DNA of 15,191 nt from Clostridia bacterium. GTDB lineage: Bacteria > Bacillota > Clostridia > Oscillospirales > CAG-272. Positions 1-6,871 of this stretch are shown piece after piece. The position numbers were made by a program, and so were the translations under genes. How positions within the stretch are numbered: position 1 is the first letter of the stretch; each line of letters begins with the position of its first letter. Below the pieces are notes generated by a model that did no database searches, was not told where the DNA came from, and saw only the letters and a program-made list of their open reading frames with translations. The stretch lies in NCBI GenBank assembly GCA_017416885.1, contig JAFQAM010000328.1:1-15191 (forward strand). Direction: 5' to 3'.

Positions 1-761
1 ATGAGCCAGCCCCAGCCCTTAGCAGGATCATCTGTCAATGAAATATCATCTGTATGATATGCGGAAATAACAGCGTTTTCATCATAAATAATTGAGTTTG
101 CCCAAAGCATAAGTCTCTTATCGTGCATTTTCTTTATGTACTCATCGCTCACACACTCATCACTTTCCTTTGAGAAAAGCAGCTCAGCGCCGATAACATT
201 AACACCGTTTTCAAGCAGCTTGTCTGTAACGGTGTCCTTACCCCAAATAAGAGGCATAAACATAAAGTCGGGCGCGTATTTTGTAACCGCCTCAAGCGCC
301 TTATCGTCAACATATGTTTTTACAATTACTTGCTTTTCAACTCCACACGCACGGATGATTTTTGAAATGCCCTCGACATCAGTCCAAAACTTATCAACAT
401 TAATATAAGCCTTGTCCTTTAAAAGCAGAAGCACCTCTTCAAGCGTTGGCACCTTGTAGCTTGTTGCAACCGAATCTTGGTTCAATAAATATAGCTCATC
501 AATCTCACTTGAATCAAGCTCGGAAAGATGCTTGCTTTTTAAAAATACATGCTCCATACCGGGATGGAAAACATAAAACTTGCCGTCCTTGGATTTTGAA
601 ACATCAATTTCCACCACATCAGCGCCTTGTGAAAGCGCAATCTTATATGCTGCAATAGAATTGCAAGGCACATTCGCGCCGCAAACACCTCTGTGCGCAA
701 CTAAAAGTGGTGAACCCTTGATTTGCCTGTTTTCAAAAATAGATTTTGTAAAATCAATCAT
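1..761 (-). CDS. Glycerophosphodiester phosphodiesterase family protein, 3' end cut by window edge
   Basis: The 253 codons visible read from an ATG at 761 to the left edge without a stop, so the C-terminus is missing. The fold is recognisable as a GDPD TIM barrel: VAHRG at residues 21-25 (H23, R24), VEIDVS at 50-55 (E51, D53), FHPG at 65-68 (H66), INVDK at 120-124 and SLTDDPAKGWGW near the end. Family members hydrolyse glycerophosphodiesters to glycerol-3-phosphate and an alcohol. The usual PEN(T/S) metal-ligand motif reads PCNS (C33 in place of Glu) and the usual HD reads HPG, so this is a variant subfamily whose substrate is open. There is no signal peptide, so it is probably cytoplasmic. 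The start is supported by AAGGA about 9 nt upstream. Its ATG overlaps the TGA of the AraC gene (ATGA, 758-761), which suggests one transcript with coupled translation. Confidence 0.88.
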   Translation of the reverse strand, partial: MIDFTKSIFENRQIKGSPLLVAHRGVCGANVPCNSIAAYKIALSQGADVVEIDVSKSKDGKFYVFHPGMEHVFLKSKHLSELDSSEIDELYLLNQDSVATSYKVPTLEEVLLLLKDKAYINVDKFWTDVEGISKIIRACGVEKQVIVKTYVDDKALEAVTKYAPDFMFMPLIWGKDTVTDKLLENGVNVIGAELLFSKESDECVSDEYIKKMHDKRLMLWANSIIYDENAVISAYHTDDISLTDDPAKGWGWL

Positions 762-1591
762 AATAAATTATCCTTTCTGTATTTTTGAGGCGAAACGCCT
801 GAATATTTTTTAAATAATCTGCTAAAGAAATATTGATCGGTATATCCAATCTTTTCGCTGATTTGTCTTATCGACATTTTAGTATTTTCAAGCAAGCTTT
901 TTGCAAGCTGAAGCCGTAAATCAATGATATATTCATTGGGCGATTTTCCTGTTATTCTTTTAAATACCGTACCGTATCTTGAAACGCTTAAATTTTCCAT
1001 CTTGGCAAGATAAGGAACATCAATTTTGGTGGTATAAAAGCTATGTATATATTTAAGCGAAGCCTTTAACGGCGAATTGTTGGCTTTATCCAACTCAATC
1101 CTTGCCATATCAAGAATGATTTCCTGTAAAATAGACGCGCACCTTTGTATAGCAAGTGTTTCATTATATAAAAATGTATCAATCAGCTTGTTAAACTTGT
1201 TCTGCATTTCCACACTAAACTCATTGCTTATAATACAAGGCAAATTATTAAATCCGCATTCCTTTAAAAATCTATCCGCATATGAGCCTGTAAAGTGTAC
1301 ATACAAATAATATGCAGGTGGAGCCCCCTCATATTTGTACTTGTGATTTGGCGGAAAAATAACAAAATCGCCACACTTTGCAATATGCAAGCTATCATCA
1401 ATTTCAAAGCTTAATTGTCCATTTGTAATATACATTAAATAATAATCGTCTCTACCGATAGAATTATATGTTTCAAACGGTAAAGCGGCCTCATAATAGC
1501 CACTTGTATTAATGAGTAACGGAAATTCATCGGATTTTTTATTGTTAAAAATCAAATTACGGTCATCATTAAATCGTAAAATTTTTGCCAT
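758..1591 (-). CDS. AraC-family transcriptional regulator
   Basis: A 277-residue protein with the standard AraC layout. The N-terminal cupin-like sensor covers about residues 20-100, with a GDFVIFPPNHKY turn at 74-85 typical of these sugar-binding cupins. A helical linker follows. The C-terminal DNA-binding region has two helix-turn-helix units, about 188-215 (VPYLAKMENLSVSRYGTVFK) and 239-262 (SIRQISEKIGY then FFSRLFKKYSG), ending in the conserved SPQKYR. The start is set by AGAGGTG five bases upstream of the ATG at 1591. The gene diverges from two secreted leucine-rich-repeat genes and is followed by a GDPD-family gene with a 4-nt overlap. It has a near-perfect sigma-A promoter, and paired direct repeats lie in its own leader. 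I infer that it represses itself and activates the divergent genes. The inducer cannot be read from the sequence. Confidence 0.93.
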   Translation of the reverse strand: MAKILRFNDDRNLIFNNKKSDEFPLLINTSGYYEAALPFETYNSIGRDDYYLMYITNGQLSFEIDDSLHIAKCGDFVIFPPNHKYKYEGAPPAYYLYVHFTGSYADRFLKECGFNNLPCIISNEFSVEMQNKFNKLIDTFLYNETLAIQRCASILQEIILDMARIELDKANNSPLKASLKYIHSFYTTKIDVPYLAKMENLSVSRYGTVFKRITGKSPNEYIIDLRLQLAKSLLENTKMSIRQISEKIGYTDQYFFSRLFKKYSGVSPQKYRKDNLL

Positions 1592-1603
1592 TTTTCACCT
1601 CTG

Positions 1604-1644
1604 AACAGTTAAAAAGTCCATTTTAAACAGTTAGATAGTCCATT
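1604..1644. promoter_or_regulatory. Two 19-bp direct repeats, probable AraC-protein operator
   Basis: AACAGTTA-n3-AGTCCATT occurs at 1604-1622 and again at 1626-1644. The copies agree at 17 of 19 positions and start 22 bp apart, about two helical turns. AraC-family proteins carry two helix-turn-helix units and typically bind direct repeats spaced by helical turns. The right-hand copy overlaps the rightward -35 by two bases (class II activator geometry), and both copies lie just downstream of the leftward start site. Confidence 0.7.
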
Positions 1645-1672
1645 GAAAATATACCTATATATATTGTACAAT
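1643..1672 (+). promoter_or_regulatory. Sigma-A promoter for the leucine-rich-repeat genes
   Basis: TTGAAA (1643-1648), an 18-nt spacer and TACAAT (1667-1672). The -10 lies inside the palindrome ATTGTACAAT (1663-1672), which also provides the -10 of the divergent araC promoter. The -35 is weaker than on the araC side and touches the second direct repeat, as expected for an activator-dependent promoter. Confidence 0.6.
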
Positions 1673-1691
1673 GAAATTGGAGAATTGTCAA
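1663..1691 (-). promoter_or_regulatory. Sigma-A promoter for the AraC-GDPD operon
   Basis: Read on the minus strand, TTGACA (1691-1686), a 17-nt spacer, then TACAAT (1668-1663). Expected start of transcription is near 1656. This places the two direct repeats at about +12 to +52 of the araC message, a position suited to autorepression. Promoter spacing and hexamers are seen directly; activity is inferred. Confidence 0.78.
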
Positions 1692-1737
1692 GATGACAAA
1701 AAATCTATTTTGATAAAAAACACAAGGGAGAGAAAAT

Positions 1738-3198
1738 ATGAAAAAGAAAATCGTATTAACACTTTTAATTGTAAGCGTGCTTGTGTGCTTGCTTGCGATT
1801 TCAGCAAGCGCAACGAATGTAGACGGTATTTACTATAGCTTTTATAAATCAGGCGATGTTTATACCGCAACAGTAAACAGCAATAATGTTAACTGTGAGC
1901 TTGAATATGTAAGCATTCCCGAATATGTTTCATATGGCGGCACGGTGTACAAGGTGACAGCATTAGCTGAAAATGCATTTTCCGGTAGTGGCTCGCAAAA
2001 ATGGGCGGGCAATAAGCACATTAAAAAGGTAATTATTCCGTCAACCGTGTCAAGCATTGGTAAGCATTGTTTCAGAAACTGTGCAACTGTAGAGGAGGTT
2101 ATAATCAATGGCTCCCATACTGCATTCAAGGATGCGGAATTTTATGGCTGTGCTAACTTAAAAGTGCTTGATATGTCAGGAATGACAGCGCTCACCTCCT
2201 TTGGCGGATATTTCACCACCGGCGCAAGCAAGCTTGAAACAGTTATTATGCCAAATACTGTTACAAGCATTTCAGGAAAATCATTCCAAAGTCCCAAGCT
2301 AACAACATTGGTTTTATCAAGCAATGTTGTATCAATTGGTGAAAATGCATTCCAAGGAGCGGCATTAAAAAAGGTAATTTTGCCGTCAACACTTACAACA
2401 ACAGCGAAGGACATATTCAATAAGAATCCTCTTGAGGTGATTGTTTTTGGAAATCCTGATGTATCCGGATACACAAACACACTTTTAAGTAGTTGCGGAA
2501 ATATTAATCTTGTTTTCTATGCAGGCAGCGATGCAACAGTGCTTACAAATAAATTTTCACAGTTTTCAAGTTGGACTAATTTCGTTTCATATGAGGATTA
2601 TCTCAATAATCCAAATGCTACATATACAAATACAATCGTATACGGTACGCAAAACTGTCAGGACTGTGGCGATGTTATAACAAATTTAGAATACTTTAAG
2701 TTTACAAGCTTCACAGAGGAAATGCACGATGCTTATATGTGCCAAAATTGTGGCAAGGTTGAAAACGAAAGCAAAATCACAAACACCTATGCTCCGATTT
2801 TAACATTCTCAGGCTATTCTGCAAAAATTGACGGTAGCAAGATTTGTGTTGGCTATACAGTAAACTATGAGTCATTAAGAATTTACGAAAGCAAAATGGG
2901 CATAGAAGAGGGAACAGTTAAGTTCGGTATTACCGCCTCCCCTGTGTCAAGTATATACGCAAAATACGAAACAGTGAAAAACGATCTGAAACCTATGAGC
3001 AATGCTATTGTTACAGAGGTAAGCGGAAGCATTCCTGCATTTGATTTCATCCTCACCGACTTTACAGAGGAATTTTATGATAAGCCTCTTGTAATGTGCG
3101 CATATGTATACGATGGCAACGATATTTACTATGTTGATGCAGGCGGATGCAGTAATTACGCAACACCTATCACCTACAATATAATTGCAAATGCATAA
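1738..3198 (+). CDS. Secreted BspA-like leucine-rich-repeat protein (first of a tandem pair)
   Basis: 486 residues. A signal peptide (KKK, then a hydrophobic core, then ASA) predicts cleavage after A25. From about residue 60 to 270 there are repeats of the LRR_5/BspA type, with units such as IKKVIIPSTVSSIGKHCF and ENAFQGAALKKVILPSTL. Two cysteine pairs follow, C307-x-x-C310 and C335-x-x-C338, resembling a small metal-binding ribbon, then a C-terminal domain of about 140 residues (TYAPILTFSGYSAKIDG to the end) shared with the next gene. No LPXTG or transmembrane anchor is present, so it is probably released or held non-covalently. Proteins of this class usually mediate adhesion or binding of host or dietary ligands; the ligand here is unknown. 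The ribosome site GGGAG lies about 8 nt before the ATG. It is likely controlled by the adjacent AraC protein. Confidence 0.88.
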   Translation: MKKKIVLTLLIVSVLVCLLAISASATNVDGIYYSFYKSGDVYTATVNSNNVNCELEYVSIPEYVSYGGTVYKVTALAENAFSGSGSQKWAGNKHIKKVIIPSTVSSIGKHCFRNCATVEEVIINGSHTAFKDAEFYGCANLKVLDMSGMTALTSFGGYFTTGASKLETVIMPNTVTSISGKSFQSPKLTTLVLSSNVVSIGENAFQGAALKKVILPSTLTTTAKDIFNKNPLEVIVFGNPDVSGYTNTLLSSCGNINLVFYAGSDATVLTNKFSQFSSWTNFVSYEDYLNNPNATYTNTIVYGTQNCQDCGDVITNLEYFKFTSFTEEMHDAYMCQNCGKVENESKITNTYAPILTFSGYSAKIDGSKICVGYTVNYESLRIYESKMGIEEGTVKFGITASPVSSIYAKYETVKNDLKPMSNAIVTEVSGSIPAFDFILTDFTEEFYDKPLVMCAYVYDGNDIYYVDAGGCSNYATPITYNIIANA

Positions 3199-3217
3199 TA
3201 ATTAAAGGAGAATAGAT

Positions 3218-4732
3218 ATGAAAAAGAAGATTCTTTTAGCACTCGCAATTGTAAGTATGCTTGTATGCTTATTTGCAATTACATCAAGCGCAACAAATGT
3301 TGACGGTATTTACTATTCATTTAGCACATCTAACGGCGTTAACACAGCATCAGTAAATTCGAAAAATGTAAACTGTCAATTAGAGATTGCAAACATTCCG
3401 GAAACAGTGGAATATAACGGCACAATCTATACAGTAACAAAACTTGAAGAAAACGCATTTTCCGGAAGCAATCCAAAATGGGCGGGAAACAAAACAACCA
3501 AGGAAGTAATTATACCTAAGACAGTATCAAGCATTGGCGCTCACTGCTTCAGAAACTGCACAGCTCTTGAAAAGGTTACAGGTTATGCGGCGGGAGGAAA
3601 TTTTACATTCAGCAACGCTGAGTTTTACGGCTGCACAGGACTCAAAATTTTTGATTTTTCACAAGCAACAGGCTTAACATCAATCGGCTCATATGCATTT
3701 ACAAACTGCTCAAACCTTGAAACAGTATTGCTCCCAGAGGGACTTGTAAGCATTACGGCTGCTTCTTTCTCAGGTTTAGGCAAACTTACAACCGTTTCAT
3801 TCCCATCAACATTAAAGGAAATCACAGGCAAGCAAGCATTCTCATCCACAGGCTTGACCAATGTAAGATTACCAAACGGACTTGAAAAGTTAGGCAACAA
3901 TATTTTCCAATCATCCAAGGTTGAAACCGTTATCATTCCTGCAACAGTAACATCGATTGGCGAGCATTGCTTTAACAATGCACATTCATTAAAATATGTA
4001 ATTATTGCAAATCCTGATGTAACTAATTATCACAACTATATGTTCTATGAAAGTTCAATTGACCTTATTTTCTTTGCAGGTACAGAAGCTGATGCAAGAA
4101 CATTTGCGGGCAGACTTTCAAAAGCTACATTTACTAACTTTGTATCATATGACGACTATTTAAAAAATCCGGTTGTTTCAAGCTATAAGGACACAATCGT
4201 TTACGGCACAAGAAACTGTGAATGCGGCGACCTTGCAAATGATGAGGTTAAGTTCCAATATACAGATTACCTAAGCGGTATGCAGGATGCGGTATCATGC
4301 GGCTGTGGCAAAACAACAGTTGTAGAAACATATGCACCAATTATGGAATTTGTTGGCTATTCTGCAAAGATTGATGGCGACAGAATTTGCGTAGGCTACA
4401 CAATCAATCAAGAATCCTTAAAGGTATTTAACGAAAGAACAGACAAAACACTTACATTCGGTGTAACTGCCGCTATTGTAGCAGAAGGTACAACACAGTA
4501 TCAAACTGTAAATAACGATTTAACCGCGGTAAACGATAAAACAATCGTGGCTCATATCAGCAGCGAGTATGCAGGCTTTGACTTTATTTTATCAGGCTTC
4601 ACATCAGCTCATTACGAAAAATCACTTGTAATGTGTGCATTTGTATATGATGGAAGCAAGATAATCTATATTGACAATGGCGGATGCAATGAGTATGCTA
4701 CACCTATCACATTCTCAGCTCAAGCAAAATAA
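3218..4732 (+). CDS. Secreted BspA-like leucine-rich-repeat protein (second of a tandem pair)
   Basis: 504 residues, a paralogue of the preceding gene, which lies 19 bp upstream; AAAGGAG precedes the ATG. Signal peptide cleavage is predicted after A25 (SSA before TNVDG). LRR_5-type repeats run from about 60 to 300, with units such as TKEVIIPKTVSSIGAHCF, ENAFSG and VETVIIPATVTSIGEHCF. There are one or two more repeats than in its neighbour. The cysteine region has C334-x-C336 and C361-x-C363, so each pair is one residue tighter than in the first paralogue while the distance between pairs is unchanged. The C-terminal domain (TYAPIMEFVGYSAKIDG to the end) matches the neighbour closely. No anchor motif is seen. 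The two genes form one transcription unit ending at a clear terminator. Confidence 0.88.
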   Translation: MKKKILLALAIVSMLVCLFAITSSATNVDGIYYSFSTSNGVNTASVNSKNVNCQLEIANIPETVEYNGTIYTVTKLEENAFSGSNPKWAGNKTTKEVIIPKTVSSIGAHCFRNCTALEKVTGYAAGGNFTFSNAEFYGCTGLKIFDFSQATGLTSIGSYAFTNCSNLETVLLPEGLVSITAASFSGLGKLTTVSFPSTLKEITGKQAFSSTGLTNVRLPNGLEKLGNNIFQSSKVETVIIPATVTSIGEHCFNNAHSLKYVIIANPDVTNYHNYMFYESSIDLIFFAGTEADARTFAGRLSKATFTNFVSYDDYLKNPVVSSYKDTIVYGTRNCECGDLANDEVKFQYTDYLSGMQDAVSCGCGKTTVVETYAPIMEFVGYSAKIDGDRICVGYTINQESLKVFNERTDKTLTFGVTAAIVAEGTTQYQTVNNDLTAVNDKTIVAHISSEYAGFDFILSGFTSAHYEKSLVMCAFVYDGSKIIYIDNGGCNEYATPITFSAQAK

Positions 4733-4736
4733 ATAC

Positions 4737-4765
4737 AAAAATCACCGAGCAATCGGTGATTTTTT
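4737..4765 (+). terminator. Rho-independent terminator after the leucine-rich-repeat pair
   Basis: Perfect stem ATCACCGA (4741-4748) and TCGGTGAT (4753-4760) with a GCAA loop, followed by TTTTT. The A-run before the stem can extend pairing with the T-run. Confidence 0.9.
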
Positions 4766-4776
4766 GCGATATTCAA

Positions 4777-4805
4777 TTGCAATTCATTATATAGTATGGT
4801 AAAAT
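4777..4805 (+). promoter_or_regulatory. Extended -10 promoter for the heparinase-family gene
   Basis: TTGCAA (4777-4782), 17-nt spacer, TAAAAT (4800-4805), with TGG directly before the -10 giving the TGn extension. It sits between the preceding terminator and the ribosome site of the gene at 4840, so this gene is probably transcribed alone. Confidence 0.7.
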
Positions 4806-4819
4806 ACATTTAGTATTTT
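4801..4819. promoter_or_regulatory. Inverted repeat overlapping the -10 and start site
   Basis: AAAATAC (4801-4807), five bases, GTATTTT (4813-4819), a perfect 7-bp inverted repeat. It overlaps the -10 and the expected transcription start, where a repressor would block initiation. The A/T-rich composition makes a chance origin possible. Confidence 0.4.
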
Positions 4820-4839
4820 AAAAATACAAGGAGAATATT

Positions 4840-6510
4840 ATGTTGGATTTTGCGCTTGATAAAAAGCTATGGGAAAGAGTAAGAAGCAGCGAGGAATTTT
4901 CGCAGCACCGAAAGGAAATCAAGGAGCTTTACGAAAAATCATTTAAGGTAGAGCCGCGCTCACATTCCCACGAGGATATTTTAAATAATAACGATAAGGG
5001 ACTTTGGAGATTGCAGTTTGACCATTTGCAATCCGCCGCGTTTATGTCACTTATCTATCCCGAAAATGATGAATATTATAATAGCCTTTTAAAAATCGTT
5101 TGGGCATATCTTAATGAATATACCTGGGCGCCCTTAGGACATTACACCGAGCAGTATTACGGCAAAACACCTAAGGATTTTGATAACGGTCTTATCGACA
5201 TTTTTGCAGCCTCGGTAGGCTTTTCCCTTGCAGAAATAAAAAATCTGTTCAAGGACCGCTTTCCAAAGCTTTTACAGGACAGAATAAGCCACGAAATTAA
5301 AAGACATATTATAGATCCCTACAAAACACGCAAATTCTTTTGGGAAAGTCACGATAACAACTGGACCGCAGTTTGCGCAGGCGCAGTAGGCGGCACTCTT
5401 ATTTATGAGGATCCCGACGCATTTTTTGAAAATCAGGAAAGATTACATAAATCAATGTGGTGCTATCTTGATAGCTACAAGGATGACGGCATGTGCGTTG
5501 AGGGAGTAGGCTATTGGTATTTTGGCTTTGGCTTTTTCGCAAGCTATGCTATGCTTGAAAAGGAAATCACCAAGGGCGAGGTGGATTGGTTCAAAATCCC
5601 CAAGGTAAAGGAAATATCCAAATACCTACAAAAAACCTTCCTTTTAAAGGATGTTTTAATCACATTCAGCGACAGCAGCGTAAAGCAAAAATACTTTATC
5701 GGCTTACATCAGATGCTTCGCGCAGTATATGGCGACGCAATCGAAAGATTACCGAGAGAGCTTGGCAATGTTGTAAACGATAATACCCATTTTAATTTCT
5801 CATTGCGCAGTGTAATATATCATAGCGACGATAACTTTACCGATAAAATGAGAACGAATGTGACATACAGTGTGGATAATTCAGCATATTTTATTAAGCG
5901 CGCCGAAAATTACGGCTTTGCTTGTAAGGGCGGAAATAATGGCGAAAGCCATAACCATATTGATGTTGGAACATTTATTATAGCAAGAAACGGCAAGCAG
6001 ATTATAGCCGATATAGGCGCAGGACCTTACGAGGACGGCTATCACACCGACAGAAGATATACATTTTTCCATCCAAGCGCATATTCTCACAACCTTCCGA
6101 TCCTTGACGGTATCACCGAGGACGGCATTCGCCGCGACGATGTTATCGTTAATTACGATTGGGACAAGGAAATTGCCACAATGGATATTAAGGAAGGCTA
6201 CGGCGTTGACTTTATTAATAAGCTTGAAAGAAGCTTCGCCTTTGAAAACGATAAAATCACATTAACCGATAAATTTGACTTTACAAAGGAAGTCCAAGTA
6301 ACTGAGCGCTTTATTTCTCTTATCGAGCCAAAAATCAACGGAAGTGTAGCTACAATTGAGGATGTAACTTTGACAAACAGCCAAAGCATAGTCCCGCAAA
6401 TCTCCGCAAAAGAGGTTAAAGCCCATATCCAAGGCACACATAATGTCTATATTATCGACTATGTATTAGAAAAAGGCAAAACCGAATTTACAATTGAATT
6501 TAAAATGTAA
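4840..6510 (+). CDS. Heparinase II/III-family polysaccharide lyase or hydrolase, cytoplasmic
   Basis: 556 residues. The N-terminal half is alpha-helical and resembles the (alpha/alpha) toroid of the heparinase II/III superfamily, with the conserved HDNNW at 171-175 and EGVGYW at 221-226 (Y225 is the likely catalytic Tyr). The C-terminal half is beta-rich and begins at the signature ESHNHIDVGTF (369-379, H371 and H373), followed by DIGAGPY and FHPSAYSHNLPILDG, where metal-binding residues usually lie. Characterised members cleave uronic-acid-containing glycans by beta-elimination. There is no signal peptide or membrane segment, so it should act inside the cell on imported oligosaccharides; the exact substrate cannot be told. 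AAGGAG lies six bases before the ATG. The gene stands alone between its own promoter and terminator. Confidence 0.87.
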   Translation: MLDFALDKKLWERVRSSEEFSQHRKEIKELYEKSFKVEPRSHSHEDILNNNDKGLWRLQFDHLQSAAFMSLIYPENDEYYNSLLKIVWAYLNEYTWAPLGHYTEQYYGKTPKDFDNGLIDIFAASVGFSLAEIKNLFKDRFPKLLQDRISHEIKRHIIDPYKTRKFFWESHDNNWTAVCAGAVGGTLIYEDPDAFFENQERLHKSMWCYLDSYKDDGMCVEGVGYWYFGFGFFASYAMLEKEITKGEVDWFKIPKVKEISKYLQKTFLLKDVLITFSDSSVKQKYFIGLHQMLRAVYGDAIERLPRELGNVVNDNTHFNFSLRSVIYHSDDNFTDKMRTNVTYSVDNSAYFIKRAENYGFACKGGNNGESHNHIDVGTFIIARNGKQIIADIGAGPYEDGYHTDRRYTFFHPSAYSHNLPILDGITEDGIRRDDVIVNYDWDKEIATMDIKEGYGVDFINKLERSFAFENDKITLTDKFDFTKEVQVTERFISLIEPKINGSVATIEDVTLTNSQSIVPQISAKEVKAHIQGTHNVYIIDYVLEKGKTEFTIEFKM

Positions 6511-6550
6511 AATTTTCTCCTCTGTCAAATGATGGGGGAGAAATTTTTTT
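6511..6550 (+). terminator. Rho-independent terminator after the heparinase-family gene
   Basis: Left arm AATTTTCTCC (6511-6520) pairs with GGAGAAATT (6537-6545), one base bulged, and leads into a T-run ending at 6550. The left arm starts directly after the TAA. Confidence 0.8.
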
Positions 6551-6606
6551 CAAAAAAGTATTACGAAGTAATAAGGTTGGCGCAATGAAATTTTTTCAAA
6601 AAAAGT
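6540..6606. repeat. Two 20-bp A/T-rich direct repeats flanking a small inverted repeat
   Basis: GAAATTTTTTTCAAAAAAGT (6540-6559) recurs as GAAATTTTTTCAAAAAAAGT (6587-6606), differing only in run lengths. Between them TATTAC-GAA-GTAATA (6559-6573) is a perfect 6-bp inverted repeat. The right copy abuts the -35 at 6608 and could act as an UP element; the left copy doubles as the terminator tail of the gene before. Confidence 0.55.
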
Positions 6607-6607
6607 C

Positions 6608-6635
6608 TTGACAAATCGAAAAAAAGTGCTATTAT
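6608..6635 (+). promoter_or_regulatory. Very strong promoter in front of the structured RNA and RNase III operon
   Basis: TTGACA (6608-6613), 16-nt spacer, TATTAT (6630-6635), with TGC just before the -10 (extended -10) and A/T tracts upstream of the -35. The transcript should begin near 6642, right at the start of the end-pairing RNA. This is stronger than expected for an operon of regulatory enzymes and more typical of an abundant small RNA. Confidence 0.85.
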
Positions 6636-6641
6636 GGAATT

Positions 6642-6851
6642 AGCAAGGGGCATTCCCGAGGCGTACTCACAGTAACCTTACTTGATAATGATTATTAATT
6701 TGCTTACCGCCATCTGCATCTATGACGGCGTCAATCAAAGTGGTATCCATTAATTTGAAATGTTAATATGAGTAGACCTGTTATATCGTTAGCCAAGCCA
6801 TAGGTGGCTTTATTTGTCAGCGATTTAACGGGATTTTTTTATCCCTCTTGC
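6642..6851 (+). ncRNA. Unassigned structured RNA or leader, about 200 nt
   Basis: No coding frame fills this stretch. I find a hierarchical set of pairings. The ends pair: GCAAGGGG (6643-6650) with CCCTCTTGC (6843-6851, one bulge) and TCCCG (6654-6658) with CGGGA (6829-6833). Next is TACTCA (6664-6669) with TGAGTA (6769-6774), then across a 3x3 internal loop TAAC (6673-6676) with GTTA (6762-6765). Inside are ACTTGAT (6680-6686) with ATCAAAGT (6734-6741, one bulge) and CGCC (6708-6711) with GGCG (6727-6730). A second arm has ATCGTT (6785-6790) with AGCGAT (6819-6824), enclosing AAGCCA-TAGG-TGGCTT (6795-6810). A T-run at 6834-6840 could end a free RNA of about 198 nt, while readthrough reaches the RNase III gene. 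It may be a free small RNA (6S and the raiA motif are classes worth testing) or a cis-acting leader. Pairings are found by eye; family membership is not established. Confidence 0.65.
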
Positions 6852-6871
6852 AAGAAATGGAGGAAAAAATT

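Noticed and set aside
136..813. Plus-strand open frames at 136-408, 446-658 and 580-813
   Set aside because: They lie opposite the GDPD-family gene, lack ribosome sites and show no family resemblance; they are shadow frames.
6827..6845. GGGAT-T6-ATCCC as a standard terminator
   Set aside because: The T-run forms the loop instead of following the stem, so it is not a normal intrinsic terminator. The alternative pairing is treated as a finding.
6642..6851. tmRNA, RNase P RNA, SRP RNA or a familiar riboswitch
   Set aside because: I find no tRNA-like ends or tag frame, no RNase P or SRP signature, and no box motif of the riboswitches I know. Classes such as 6S or raiA are left open.
6848..6871. 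TTG start at 6848 for the RNase III gene
   Set aside because: It precedes the GGAGG site and falls inside the closing stem of the RNA. The ATG at 6872 has correct spacing.
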